From contig NZ_KB902282.1 of NCBI RefSeq assembly GCF_000379485.1, positions 1 to 64,000 of the forward strand: a stretch of 64,000 bases of DNA, read 5' to 3'. The stretch comes from Wenxinia marina DSM 24838. GTDB taxonomy: Bacteria > Pseudomonadota > Alphaproteobacteria > Rhodobacterales > Rhodobacteraceae. The translations under genes and the position numbers were made by a program. This document shows, in pieces, positions 8,024 to 15,380 of the stretch (the stretch's first letter is position 1; every line of letters starts with the position of its first letter). The notes under the pieces are model-generated. The model saw nothing but the letters and a program-made list of their open reading frames with translations. It was not told the origin of the DNA and ran no database searches.

Positions 8024-8920
8024 TCAGGCCGACGCCAGCATCCCGCGCTCCTTGGCGAGGTCCTGCATGCGCTTCTGCAGCTTCTCGAAGGCACGCACCT
8101 CGATCTGGCGGATCCGCTCGCGGCTGACGTCGTAGCGGCCGGAGAGGTCCTCGAGCGTCACGGTCTCGTCCGAGAGGCGGCGCTGCATCAGGATGTCGCG
8201 CTCGCGGTCGTTCAGCACGTCCATCGCCTGCGCCAGCAACTCGCGCCGCGATTCCAGCTCGTCCCGCTCGGCGTAGTCCTCGGCCTGGTTGGCGTCCTCA
8301 TCCTCCAGCCAGTCCTGCCACTGGGTCGCGCTTTCGCCGTCGGCGCCGACCATCGCGTTCAGCGAGGCGTCGCCGCCCGACAGGCGCCGGTTCATCGAGA
8401 CCACCTCGTCCACGGTCACGCCGAGGTCGTGGGCGATCCGCTCCACGTTCTCGGGGCGGAGGTCACCCTCCTCCAGCGCGCCGATGCGGGCCTTGGCCTT
8501 GCGCAGGTTGAAGAACAGCTTCTTCTGCGCCGATGTCGTGCCGAGCTTCACCAGGCTCCACGAGCGCAGGATGTATTCCTGGATCGAGGCGCGGATCCAC
8601 CACATCGCATAGGTCGCGAGGCGGAAGCCCTTCTCGGGGTCAAAGCGTTTCACGGCCTGCATCAGGCCGACGTTCGCCTCGGAGATCACCTCGGCCTGGG
8701 GCAGGCCGTAACCGCGGTAGCCCATCGCGATCTTGGCCGCGAGGCGCAGGTGCGAGGTGACCATCTTGTGCGCGGCCTCGCGATCCTCGTTCTCGACCCA
8801 GCGCTTGGCCAGCATGTACTCCTCTTCCGGTTCCAGCATGGGAAACTTGCGGATTTCCTGCAGGTACCGGTTCAGGCCCTGTTCCGGGGACGGTGCCGGA
8901 AGAGACGCATAACTCGCCAT
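8024..8920 (-). CDS. rpoH: RNA polymerase heat-shock sigma factor RpoH
   Basis: A 298-residue sigma-70-family protein of the sigma-32 group, directing RNA polymerase to heat-shock promoters. Region 2 includes LATYAMWWIRASIQEYILRS. The diagnostic RpoH box QKKLFFNLR is at 132-140. A region-4 helix-turn-helix (about 252-279, VSRERIRQIEVRAFEKLQ) recognises -35 elements. Many Rhodobacterales carry two rpoH genes, and this window cannot show whether this is RpoHI or RpoHII. A heat-shock-like promoter lies 39 bp upstream, suggesting autoregulation. Confidence 0.96.
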   Translation of the reverse strand: MASYASLPAPSPEQGLNRYLQEIRKFPMLEPEEEYMLAKRWVENEDREAAHKMVTSHLRLAAKIAMGYRGYGLPQAEVISEANVGLMQAVKRFDPEKGFRLATYAMWWIRASIQEYILRSWSLVKLGTTSAQKKLFFNLRKAKARIGALEEGDLRPENVERIAHDLGVTVDEVVSMNRRLSGGDASLNAMVGADGESATQWQDWLEDEDANQAEDYAERDELESRRELLAQAMDVLNDRERDILMQRRLSDETVTLEDLSGRYDVSRERIRQIEVRAFEKLQKRMQDLAKERGMLASA

Positions 8921-8958
8921 CCATGTCCCTCCTGATCATGTAAATGGACTTAACATCC

Positions 8959-8986
8959 ATATGGGAGCGGTAACGGGCCGTTCAAG
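8959..8986 (-). promoter_or_regulatory. Heat-shock (sigma-32 type) promoter of rpoH
   Basis: On the minus strand, CTTGAA (8986-8981), 15 nt, then CCCATAT (8965-8959). This matches the sigma-32 consensus CTTGAA...CCCATnT. It would start transcription about 30 nt before the rpoH ATG. The surrounding 8921-9090 is clearly less GC-rich than its neighbours. Confidence 0.7.
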
Positions 8987-9092
8987 CCCATAGCATTCGT
9001 ACGTTCACAAAGAATGAATCCGTCGTACCCTATGTTCCGACCCTGCGACATACCGCCCCGCGCATGCCCACCCTGCGAATATGCGGAGGTCG

Positions 9093-10094
9093 TCAGCCGC
9101 GGAGGGCCGCGATCAGCGCCCGCAGGTCCTCCGGCAGAGGCGCCTCGAACCGCAGCGCCTCTGCGGTGACGGGGTGGTCAAAGCCCAGCGTCGCGGCATG
9201 GAGCGCCTGTCGCGGGAACGCCTCCGCCTCGGCGGCGCCGGGATGAGCCGCAGGCAGTCTGCGCCGCCCGCCATAGACCGGATCGCCGATCAGCCCGTGC
9301 CCGGCATGGGCGAGGTGCACGCGGATCTGGTGGGTCCGCCCCGTCTCGAGCCAGCAGTCGAGCAGCGCGGCGGCGCCGAGATCCTCCACCACCTGCGCCC
9401 GCGTCACCGCGTGCCGGCCCTGGTCGAAGCTGACCGCCTGCCGCTGACGGTCCGTCCTGTGACGCCCCAGAAGGCTCTGCACCTTGACGATCCCGCCGGG
9501 CTCCACGCTGACGCCGCGGACGCCGCGCAGGCGTGGATCGCCCACCTCGGGTACACCGTGGCAGATCGCGGCGTAGTGCCGCTCCACGCAGTGGGCGGCG
9601 AACTGGTCGGCGAGGCCGTGATGCGCGCGGTCGGACTTCGCCGCGACGAGGAGGCCGGACGTGTCCTTGTCGATCCGATGGACGATGCCCGGCCGCCGCT
9701 CGCCACCGATCCCCGAGAGGCTGTCGCCGCAATGGTGCATCAGCGCGTTCACCAGCGTCCCGTCGGGCGAACCCGGGGCGGGGTGGACCACCATCCCGGC
9801 GGGCTTGTTCACCACGATGAGGTCGGCGTCCTCGTACACGACGTCGAGCGCGATCGCCTGCGCCGAGAGGTGCGTCTCCTCCGGCGGGCCGACCGCGACC
9901 GTGACCTCCGCCCCCTCTTCCACCGCCGCCTTGCCGTCTGTGACGACCGCGCCGTCCACGCGCACCGCGCCGTCCGCGATCAGCCGCGCGAGGCGCGAGC
10001 GGCTCAGGGCCGCCGCCTCTGGCACGTCGCGGGCCAGCGCCTTATCAAGGCGCCCGGGCGGCGACGGCCCGATCCGGAAGGAGACGCTGTCCAT
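9093..10094 (-). CDS. rluD: 23S rRNA pseudouridine synthase RluD-type (RluA family)
   Basis: A 333-residue pseudouridine synthase. An N-terminal S4 RNA-binding domain (about 15-70) precedes the catalytic domain, where HRIDKDTSG (139-147) holds the catalytic Asp142. VVNKPAGMVVHPAPG and the C-terminal TGRTHQIRVHLAHAGH motifs are also family marks. RluD modifies helix 69 of 23S rRNA; the assignment to RluD rather than RluC rests on the S4 domain, the length and the rpoH neighbour. The start codon lies inside a CCATGG shared with the divergent DUF6476 gene. Confidence 0.88.
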   Translation of the reverse strand: MDSVSFRIGPSPPGRLDKALARDVPEAAALSRSRLARLIADGAVRVDGAVVTDGKAAVEEGAEVTVAVGPPEETHLSAQAIALDVVYEDADLIVVNKPAGMVVHPAPGSPDGTLVNALMHHCGDSLSGIGGERRPGIVHRIDKDTSGLLVAAKSDRAHHGLADQFAAHCVERHYAAICHGVPEVGDPRLRGVRGVSVEPGGIVKVQSLLGRHRTDRQRQAVSFDQGRHAVTRAQVVEDLGAAALLDCWLETGRTHQIRVHLAHAGHGLIGDPVYGGRRRLPAAHPGAAEAEAFPRQALHAATLGFDHPVTAEALRFEAPLPEDLRALIAALRG

Positions 10095-10395
10095 GGCGGA
10101 CGATCCCGAGCAAGAGGTCCTGCCGCCGCAGGTCGCCTATCTGCGGCGCCTCGTGACGGTGCTGACCGTGGTGATGATCGCCGGGTTCCTAGTGCTGATC
10201 GCGGCGCTTGTCATCCGCCTGAACGCCGATCCCCTGCCTCTGCCCGACCGCGTGAGCCTGCCCGAGGGCGCCGAGGCGCGGGCGTTCACGCAAGGGACGG
10301 ACTGGTTCGCCGTGGTGACGGACGGGGACGAGATCCTGATCTACGACCGCGCCACGGGGGCGCTGAGGCAGACCGTCGCCGTAGAGCGGGAGTGA
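10093..10395 (+). CDS. DUF6476 family membrane protein
   Basis: A 100-residue protein with one transmembrane helix (about 20-42, VLTVVMIAGFLVLIAALVI) and a C-terminal soluble part ending in an IYDRATGALRQTV beta-like segment. It matches the small DUF6476 proteins usually found beside rluD in Rhodobacterales; the function is unknown. Its ATG (10093-10095) overlaps the rluD start codon on the other strand by two bases, so its promoter and ribosome site must lie within rluD. The tRNA-His gene starts one base after its stop, on the opposite strand. Confidence 0.75.
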   Translation: MADDPEQEVLPPQVAYLRRLVTVLTVVMIAGFLVLIAALVIRLNADPLPLPDRVSLPEGAEARAFTQGTDWFAVVTDGDEILIYDRATGALRQTVAVERE

Positions 10396-10472
10396 TGGTA
10401 CCGCCTCCCTGGCTTGAACAGGGGACCTCTGGATCCACAATCCAGCGCTCTAACCAACTGAGCTAAGGCGGC
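10396..10472 (-). tRNA. tRNA-His (anticodon GTG), encoded CCA, no G-1
   Basis: A cloverleaf reads on the minus strand from 10472 to 10396. The acceptor is GCCGCCT with AGGCGGT, leaving a terminal G1-U72 wobble, and A73 and CCA are encoded. The D-arm is TAGCTCAGTTGGTTAGAGC. The anticodon arm is CTGGA-TTGTGGA-TCCAG, giving GTG (His). The T-arm is CCCTG-TTCAAGC-CAGGG. The base before G1 is T, so the G-1 that marks tRNA-His in most bacteria is not encoded, as is known for a group of alphaproteobacteria. Confidence 0.95.
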
Positions 10473-10630
10473 ACTGGCGCGCCTCCTACCCCGGTCGGCG
10501 GCGCCGATCAAGGGGCTGGCGGTCGAGGTGAGGGATTTGCCCGGCAGGTCCGCCGGGGCCGATACCGGCACCCGACGCTTTGTCGCTGCCGACTCTTCTG
10601 GTCTCGGGACATGTCGCCGAACGACAGCAG

Positions 10631-10795
10631 GGCTGCGTCTGGCCGCGGTCGGACGCACCGACGCTGCGGTGGGGGCGGTTTATCTCGCGGCCCCGGATGA
10701 CCCTGGGCGTATCGCAGGTGGACAGGAGGCGTCTGCCCGGGGGGCGGCAAAGACGCTGCCCGGGCCGCTGGCGCGGCTGTTCCGGGCGGGGCGGG
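10631..10795 (+). repeat. Dispersed intergenic element B, copy 3
   Basis: Shares TCTGGCCGCGG, the GGTGGGGGCG-TTTATCT block, ATCGCAGGTGG and the GCGTCT...AGACGC hairpin (10729-10756) with the other copies. The segment after the hairpin is nearly identical to copy 2. An embedded partial palindrome (10689-10707) resembles the short palindrome family. With its flanks it accounts for most of the gene-free stretch 10473-10895; I see nothing else in it. Confidence 0.6.
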
Positions 10796-10895
10796 CTTTC
10801 TGCCGCCTTGATCCGTGAGTCGGCCCCCGCCCCCGCCGCTTGCGATGCTTCCGCCGCGGCGCTATTTCCTGCCCCACCTCCCGCGGAGACCGGAC

Positions 10896-11099
10896 ATGGG
10901 CATCAACACAGAACGCGACATCGAGGCGAACCTGCAGATCGGCCCGACCGACAGCGGGATGGTGCGGCTGTTCATCGAGGCTTCGGGCGGCGTCGAGATC
11001 CCGATGGATTTCGAGCCGGAGGAGGCCGAGGAGATCGCCGAGGAAATCCTCGCCGCGGCGAAGGCCGCGCGCGGGGTCGGATCCAAGCGGAAACGCTGA
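10896..11099 (+). CDS. DUF6324 family protein
   Basis: A 67-residue acidic protein starting MGINTERDIEANLQIGPTD, with a FEPEEAEEIAEEIL helix and a short basic tail (GSKRKR). This is the signature of the small DUF6324 proteins of Rhodobacterales; their function is unknown. There is no signal peptide or membrane span. The ATG at 10896 is chosen because the open frame upstream has no conserved character. Confidence 0.75.
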   Translation: MGINTERDIEANLQIGPTDSGMVRLFIEASGGVEIPMDFEPEEAEEIAEEILAAAKAARGVGSKRKR

Positions 11100-11154
11100 C
11101 GGCGAGATCGCGGGCGACTCGCCCGGCCGCGGCGCCGCCGCTCTCCCCGACGTC

Positions 11155-11631
11155 TCAGCCCCAGGCGGACAGGCTGACGCCCGGATCGCGGGCCGCCTGC
11201 GCGCGCAGCGCGGCGTGGCGGGCGAACTTCTGCAGCATCACCTTGCGCCGCGCCCCGGCGAGCCGCGTCTCGGGCCCCATGCGCAGGATCTCGGCGTCGT
11301 AGCCGTCGGCGATGATCAGGCCCGTCCCTTCGGGCAGCAGGTCCGTCGGAAACGCCTCGTCCACCGCCCAGAAGAACCGGTCGCACCAGTCGAGATAGCC
11401 CTGCCATTTGCGGTCGGACGTATAGTCGACCCGGCTGGACTTGCACTCGACCACCCAGATCTCGCCCTTCGGCCCCAGCGCCATGACGTCGACCCGCAGG
11501 CCCGGCGTCGGCACCAGCTCCTCCACCGTGACGAAGTCGTGGCCGAGAAGGTGACGGCAGACGCCGCGGGCGAGCCGCTGGCCCGGCGTCAGGACCGGCG
11601 CGTCGGGCAGGAGGAGGCTGTCGTCGGGCAT
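11155..11631 (-). CDS. mmcB: MmcB family DNA repair protein
   Basis: A 158-residue protein with a PD-(D/E)xK nuclease-like core: Asp48 in LRVDVMALG, then VVECKSS with Glu62 and Lys64. MmcB is known from Caulobacter as an SOS-controlled protein needed for resistance to mitomycin C. Here a LexA-type box sits 12 bp upstream of the start, which agrees with that regulation. The gene stands alone on the minus strand. Nuclease activity itself is inferred from the fold. Confidence 0.85.
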   Translation of the reverse strand: MPDDSLLLPDAPVLTPGQRLARGVCRHLLGHDFVTVEELVPTPGLRVDVMALGPKGEIWVVECKSSRVDYTSDRKWQGYLDWCDRFFWAVDEAFPTDLLPEGTGLIIADGYDAEILRMGPETRLAGARRKVMLQKFARHAALRAQAARDPGVSLSAWG

Positions 11632-11642
11632 GGGGCAAATCT

Positions 11643-11657
11643 GAACAATCCGTGAAC
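11643..11657 (-). promoter_or_regulatory. LexA (SOS) box upstream of mmcB
   Basis: GAAC (11643-11646), seven bases, GAAC (11654-11657). On the gene strand this is GTTC-N7-GTTC, the alphaproteobacterial LexA operator. It ends 12 bp before the mmcB start codon. Confidence 0.75.
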
Positions 11658-11773
11658 ATGCGTCAAGCGGGCGACGCTCACGAGGTGGTGCGCCCCGTCA
11701 TCTCCCCCGCCTCGCCACCTTTCCGCCCCACACGACCGGCAAAAGGTTAACAGCTGGAGAGAGGAGCCGCCCC

Positions 11774-11935
11774 ATGACCACGCTGACCGCCTTCATCGCG
11801 GACGTGACCTGCTTTGAGGTCGTGGTTTCGCTCCTCGCCGTGGGCGTCGCCGAGCGGCTTCTGTACCTCCTGCCGGCCTCGGTCGTCGGACCGGGCGGCT
11901 GGCTGCTGGACACCGGTCCGGCCGCTGCCGAGTAA
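11774..11935 (+). CDS. Possible small hydrophobic protein
   Basis: A 53-codon frame, MTTLTAFIADVTCFEVVVSL then AVGVAERLLYLLPASVVGP and a short acidic end, with one probable membrane segment. AGAGAGGAGC precedes the ATG at a plausible distance, and a 7-bp hairpin follows the stop. I do not recognise a family. Frames of this length are common by chance in GC-rich DNA, so it could be an artefact or part of the leader of the structured region downstream. Confidence 0.35.
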   Translation: MTTLTAFIADVTCFEVVVSLLAVGVAERLLYLLPASVVGPGGWLLDTGPAAAE

Positions 11936-11940
11936 CCGCC

Positions 11941-11960
11941 GCCGCCCCCTTGCGGGCGGC
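11941..11960 (+). terminator. Hairpin after small ORF
   Basis: GCCGCCC (11941-11947) pairs with GGGCGGC (11954-11960). No T-run follows, so its role as a terminator is unsure. Confidence 0.35.
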
Positions 11961-11983
11961 CCCGCCGCGCCCTACTTCATGCA

Positions 11984-12147
11984 GTGGCGGGTTCCTGCTC
12001 CATGCGTGACACGGGTCGATTCCGGTGGCCTTAATCACTCTCGAGGGAGCTGGCTCTGACCGGGCCCTGGTCCGGTTACCTGGCGCCCACCTGTATACAC
12101 AGGTCCTCGGGAATGCAGCACCCCACGGTGCGAGTGGTGCCCGCCAC
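11984..12147 (+). ncRNA. Structured intergenic RNA candidate, 6S RNA-like
   Basis: Ends 11984-11991 (GTGGCGGG) and 12140-12147 (CCCGCCAC) pair perfectly. The stem continues inward with CTC/GAG (11998-12000 with 12132-12134), CAT/GTG (12001-12003 with 12128-12130) and CGTG/CACG (12005-12008 with 12124-12127), separated by single-base bulges. Inside are a large open region, ATTCC/GGAAT (12019-12023 with 12110-12114) and a perfect small hairpin ACCTGT-ATAC-ACAGGT (12089-12104). A long closing stem, a wide internal bubble with a small hairpin on its 3' side and a length near 164 nt are features of 6S RNA. The plus strand folds slightly better because two pairs are G-U. I cannot confirm the family. 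Confidence 0.4.
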
Positions 12148-12172
12148 ACCCTGCCCTGACGGCCCCGGACGA

Positions 12173-12727
12173 TCAGCCCGCCATGCGGGTCAGCGTCAGG
12201 AACGACACCCCCGAACTCAGCAGGTTGATTCCCAGCATCAGGCCCAGCGCCCAGAGCGCGGTGCCCGGCAGGCCGAGGATCAGCAGCACGCCCAGCGCCA
12301 CCGAGCAGATCGCCGAGAACAGCAGCCACCCCGCGCCCCGCCCGGCCGGGCGGTGCTGGTTCCACAGCATCAGCTCCATCACGCCCTGGGCGAGGAACAG
12401 GATCGCCATGAGGAATGTCAGGCCGATCAGCCCGGTCAGCGGAAAGAAGGCGAGATAGACGCCGGCGGCGATCTGCAGCACGCCGATTGCGCCCGTGGCC
12501 AGAGCGGACCGCCAGCGCCGCGCCTGGAAGGCGGAATAGAGGACGATTGCGCCGCTCAGCAGCAGCAGCCAGCCGATCAGCACCTTGGCGGCGATGGAGG
12601 CGACGAGCGGGAACAGGATCGCCAGCACGCCGAGGACGATCAGCGCCCAGCCGAGGAAGGTGAACCGCCCGCGATGCTCGGCGATGGCGGCGCGCAGGTC
12701 CTCAGGAAGGGTCGGCCGGTCGGTCAT
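12173..12727 (-). CDS. HdeD family (DUF308) membrane protein
   Basis: A 184-residue protein with a short soluble N-terminus and about six closely spaced transmembrane helices, the pattern of HdeD/DUF308 proteins. In enteric bacteria HdeD is linked to acid resistance at high cell density; in alphaproteobacteria the role is unknown. The first 26 bases overlap the end of the next gene upstream. The ATG at 12727 (MTDRPTLPEDLRAAI) is chosen because the hydrophobic core follows directly. Confidence 0.75.
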   Translation of the reverse strand: MTDRPTLPEDLRAAIAEHRGRFTFLGWALIVLGVLAILFPLVASIAAKVLIGWLLLLSGAIVLYSAFQARRWRSALATGAIGVLQIAAGVYLAFFPLTGLIGLTFLMAILFLAQGVMELMLWNQHRPAGRGAGWLLFSAICSVALGVLLILGLPGTALWALGLMLGINLLSSGVSFLTLTRMAG

Positions 12728-13016
12728 GGGGCACTCTCGCGCGGATCGGGACGTACTGGCGCAGGCCGCCACGGGGGCCGCCCGACGCTTCATCCTCGGA
12801 GCCGAGCGCCATGACGGCAAGGCCGAACTGGACGCCGGCGAAGACGATGCCGTTGGCGACCCACAGCATCAGAATTGCCAGGAGACCGTCGGGCGAGGTC
12901 GTCACGAGATGGCCGAGGTTGCCGACGTTCAGGGCGAGAAGCAGCGCCACCAGCGCGGCCGCGACGGCGAAGCCGATGGCGCAGTTGACCACGTAGAGGC
13001 GGATCAGGGACGGCAT
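12702..13016 (-). CDS. Conserved small membrane protein next to nusB
   Basis: A 104-residue protein with two predicted membrane helices (about 10-35 and 48-70) and a polar arginine-rich C-terminus. I do not recognise a named family. It sits 20 bp after nusB on the same strand and overlaps the HdeD-like gene, so it is probably the penultimate gene of the ribBA-ribH-nusB transcript. No function is proposed. Confidence 0.6.
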   Translation of the reverse strand: MPSLIRLYVVNCAIGFAVAAALVALLLALNVGNLGHLVTTSPDGLLAILMLWVANGIVFAGVQFGLAVMALGSEDEASGGPRGGLRQYVPIRARVPHDRPADPS

Positions 13017-13036
13017 CGCGGGGCCTCCGGCCGGGC

Positions 13037-13504
13037 TCAGAACGCCTCGGGGCGCGCCTCGCGGGCCATGTGGTCGAGAACCGCGTTCACGAAGCCCCCC
13101 TCCTTCCCCTCGGGAAAGAACGCGCGGGCCACCTCGACGAACTCGACGATCACCACCTTGGGCGGCGTTTTCTTCATCACCAGCTCGGCCCCCGCGGCGC
13201 GGAACAGCGCGCGCAGCACCGAATCGATCCGCGCGATCGGCCACTTGGCGACGAGCGCCCGGTCGGTCATCTGGTCGATGCGTGCCTGTTCGTTCACCGC
13301 GGCGTCGAGCAGGCCGCGGAACGTGTCGACGTCGCCCTCGGCCATCTCGCCCTCGTCGTAGACGGCGCCGAAGCGGTGATCCTCGAACTCGCGCATGACC
13401 GCCTCGACAGTCTGGCCCGACACTTCCATCTGGTAGAGCGCCTGCACGGCGTAGAGCCGGGCGGCGCTGCGGGCGAGGCGCTTGGCTTCCAACTTCGCGC
13501 TCAT
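13037..13504 (-). CDS. nusB: Transcription antitermination factor NusB
   Basis: A 155-residue all-helical NusB protein, which binds boxA RNA with NusE (S10) for rRNA antitermination. The AARLYAVQALYQMEVSG N-terminal helix and the PKVVIVEFVEVARAFFPEGKE-like C-terminal segment are typical (the latter quoted only in part by position, residues 118-138). Its ATG overlaps the ribH stop (ATGA), the usual ribH-nusB arrangement. Confidence 0.93.
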   Translation of the reverse strand: MSAKLEAKRLARSAARLYAVQALYQMEVSGQTVEAVMREFEDHRFGAVYDEGEMAEGDVDTFRGLLDAAVNEQARIDQMTDRALVAKWPIARIDSVLRALFRAAGAELVMKKTPPKVVIVEFVEVARAFFPEGKEGGFVNAVLDHMAREARPEAF

Positions 13505-14034
13505 GCCAGCGGCCCGTCCTCGCCGGCGACCTGCACGCCGCGGCCGAAGCCGACGTCCCTGCGCGCGCCGGCCCACTTGCGGCCCAGCGCGATCAGGTGC
13601 AGCGCCGCGGCGGCCGCGCCGCCGCCCTTGTTCTGGCCGCCCGGGTCGGCCCGCACCGCTGCCTGCTCGTGGGTCTCCACCGTCAGGATGCCGTTGCCGA
13701 TGCAGTGGCCCGACAGCCCCAGCAGCGTCAGCGCTCGCGAGCTGTCGGCGCAGACTGTCTCGTAATGCGTGGTCTCGCCGCGGATCACGCAGCCGAGCGC
13801 GACGTAGCCGTCGAAGTTGGACAGCCGCCCGGCCATGCCGATCGCGGGGCCGATCTCCAGCGCGCCGGGGACGACGATCTCTTCCCAGGTCGCGCCCGCC
13901 GCCTCCAGCTCGGCCCGGGCGCCGGCGAGCAGGCCGTCCGCGATGTCGCGGTAGAACGGCGCGGTGACGATCAGCACCTTCACCGGCGCGTCGAAGTCGG
14001 GGCGCGGCAGGGTCTCGTGGGCGGGTCCGGCCAT
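13501..14034 (-). CDS. ribH: 6,7-dimethyl-8-ribityllumazine synthase
   Basis: A 177-residue lumazine synthase, condensing the ribityl-pyrimidine intermediate with dihydroxybutanone phosphate in the penultimate step of riboflavin synthesis. VPGALEIGPAI binds substrate, and GETTHYETV carries the catalytic His90. The C-terminal GGGAAAAALHLIAL helix is typical. Its start shares one base with the ribBA stop (TGATG), so translation is coupled to the enzyme supplying one of its substrates. Confidence 0.94.
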   Translation of the reverse strand: MAGPAHETLPRPDFDAPVKVLIVTAPFYRDIADGLLAGARAELEAAGATWEEIVVPGALEIGPAIGMAGRLSNFDGYVALGCVIRGETTHYETVCADSSRALTLLGLSGHCIGNGILTVETHEQAAVRADPGGQNKGGGAAAAALHLIALGRKWAGARRDVGFGRGVQVAGEDGPLA

Positions 14035-15164
14035 CAGCGGCCTCCTCCGATCGGGCGGGTGCCGACGATGCTGAGGCCGTAGGCCTCGAGCCCGACGACC
14101 TTGGGGCGGGGCGAATTAGTCAGCAGCACGATGTCGTGCAGCCCCAGCGACGACAGGATCTGCGCGCCGAGGCCGTACTGCCGCAGGGTCTGCGGCGAGG
14201 CGCCGCCCTCGGGGTGCAGCGTCATGTGCAGGTCGCGCAGCAGGACGAGGACGCCCCGTCCCTCGGCGGCGATGGCTTCCATCGCGTCGCCGAACTCGTT
14301 GCGGCGGCCGGGCCCGCCCGCGCCGACGATGTCGAGCATGGGGTCGAGGGCGTGCATCCGCACCAGCACCGGGTCGTCGCCCGAAATGTCACCCTTCACC
14401 AGGACGATATGCTCGGCCCCTTGCGTCTCGTCCGCGTAGATCCGCAGCCGCCACTCGCCGCCGAACTCGGAGGTGATCGTCTCCTCGGTCCGCATCCGGA
14501 CGAGATTGTCGTGGCGGCGGCGGTAGGCGATCATGTCGCTGATCGTGCCGATCTTCAGCCCGTGGCGCTGCGCGAAGGCGATGAGCTCGGGCAGGCGCGA
14601 CATCGTGCCGTCCTCGTTCATCACCTCGCAGATGACGCCCGCGGGCGCGAGGCCGGCGAGGCGGGAGAGGTCGACCGCCGCCTCGGTATGGCCGGCGCGG
14701 ACGAGGACGCCGCCCTCTCGGGCGCGGAGCGGAAAGACGTGGCCCGGCGTCGCGATGTCGGCGGGCCCCTTGGACGGGTCGATGGCGACGGCGACGGTGC
14801 GGGCGCGGTCGTGCGCCGAGATGCCGGTGGAGATGCCCTCGCGCGCCTCGATCGAGACGGTGAAGGCGGTCTCGTGCCGGGACGAGTTGTAGGACGCCAT
14901 GAGCGGCAGGCCGAGCTGGTCCACCCGCTGCCCCGGCAGGGCGAGGCAGATGAGGCCGCGGCCGTGGGTCGCCATGAAGTTGATCTTCTCCGGCGTCGCC
15001 ATCTGCGCCGGGATCACCAGGTCGCCCTCGTTCTCGCGGTCCTCGTGGTCGACGAGGATCACCATGCGGCCGTTGCGGGCCTCCTCGATGATCTCCTCCA
15101 CCGAGGAGATCGCGTCGGACCAGTCGCGCTCGACCGGACCGGGCTGTTCGTAGGCTGTGGACAT
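14034..15164 (-). CDS. ribB: RibBA-type protein: active RibB, degenerate GTP cyclohydrolase II domain
   Basis: A 376-residue two-domain protein. The N-terminal 3,4-dihydroxy-2-butanone 4-phosphate synthase keeps the acidic DHEDRENEGD motif (39-48) and the GHVFPLRAREGG and RAGHTEAAVDL segments. The C-terminal half (about 210-376) aligns with RibA but has no cysteine at all. The three zinc ligands of GTP cyclohydrolase II (SECLTGD...RCDC in active enzymes) are absent, so it is probably inactive as RibA. A separate RibA must be encoded elsewhere. No FMN riboswitch consensus is visible upstream. Confidence 0.9.
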   Translation of the reverse strand: MSTAYEQPGPVERDWSDAISSVEEIIEEARNGRMVILVDHEDRENEGDLVIPAQMATPEKINFMATHGRGLICLALPGQRVDQLGLPLMASYNSSRHETAFTVSIEAREGISTGISAHDRARTVAVAIDPSKGPADIATPGHVFPLRAREGGVLVRAGHTEAAVDLSRLAGLAPAGVICEVMNEDGTMSRLPELIAFAQRHGLKIGTISDMIAYRRRHDNLVRMRTEETITSEFGGEWRLRIYADETQGAEHIVLVKGDISGDDPVLVRMHALDPMLDIVGAGGPGRRNEFGDAMEAIAAEGRGVLVLLRDLHMTLHPEGGASPQTLRQYGLGAQILSSLGLHDIVLLTNSPRPKVVGLEAYGLSIVGTRPIGGGR

Positions 15165-15300
15165 GGGCTCTCCTTGCGGGGCCGAGATAGCGGCTGCCCC
15201 GCCGCTTGGAAAGGGCCGGGACGCGCAGGGGCTGTGCGGACGGGTGCTGCCGGGGGGAGTAAGCGCCAGAGGTGCGAGGCGGGGGCCATCACCGCGCGAG

Positions 15301-15325
15301 GCCCCGGCTCGGGGCCGGGGCGGGT
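15301..15325. repeat. Short palindromic repeat, copy 6
   Basis: GCCCCGGCTCGGGGCCGGGG-type copy between ribBA and the exchanger gene, in tandem with copy 7. Confidence 0.55.
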
Positions 15326-15352
15326 CTTCCGGCGTATCCGGTGCCGCAGACC

Positions 15353-15380
15353 ACCCGTCCCGGGCCTGACCCGGGACCCC
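15353..15380. repeat. Short palindromic repeat, copy 7
   Basis: CGTCCCGGGCCTGACCCGGG-type copy in head-to-head order with copy 6, the same arrangement as copies 2 and 3. Confidence 0.6.

Noticed and set aside
12009-12030. tRNA T-arm-like GGGTCGATTCC
   Set aside because: No acceptor, D or anticodon arms can be built around it; the bases fit better in the rod-like fold of the whole region.
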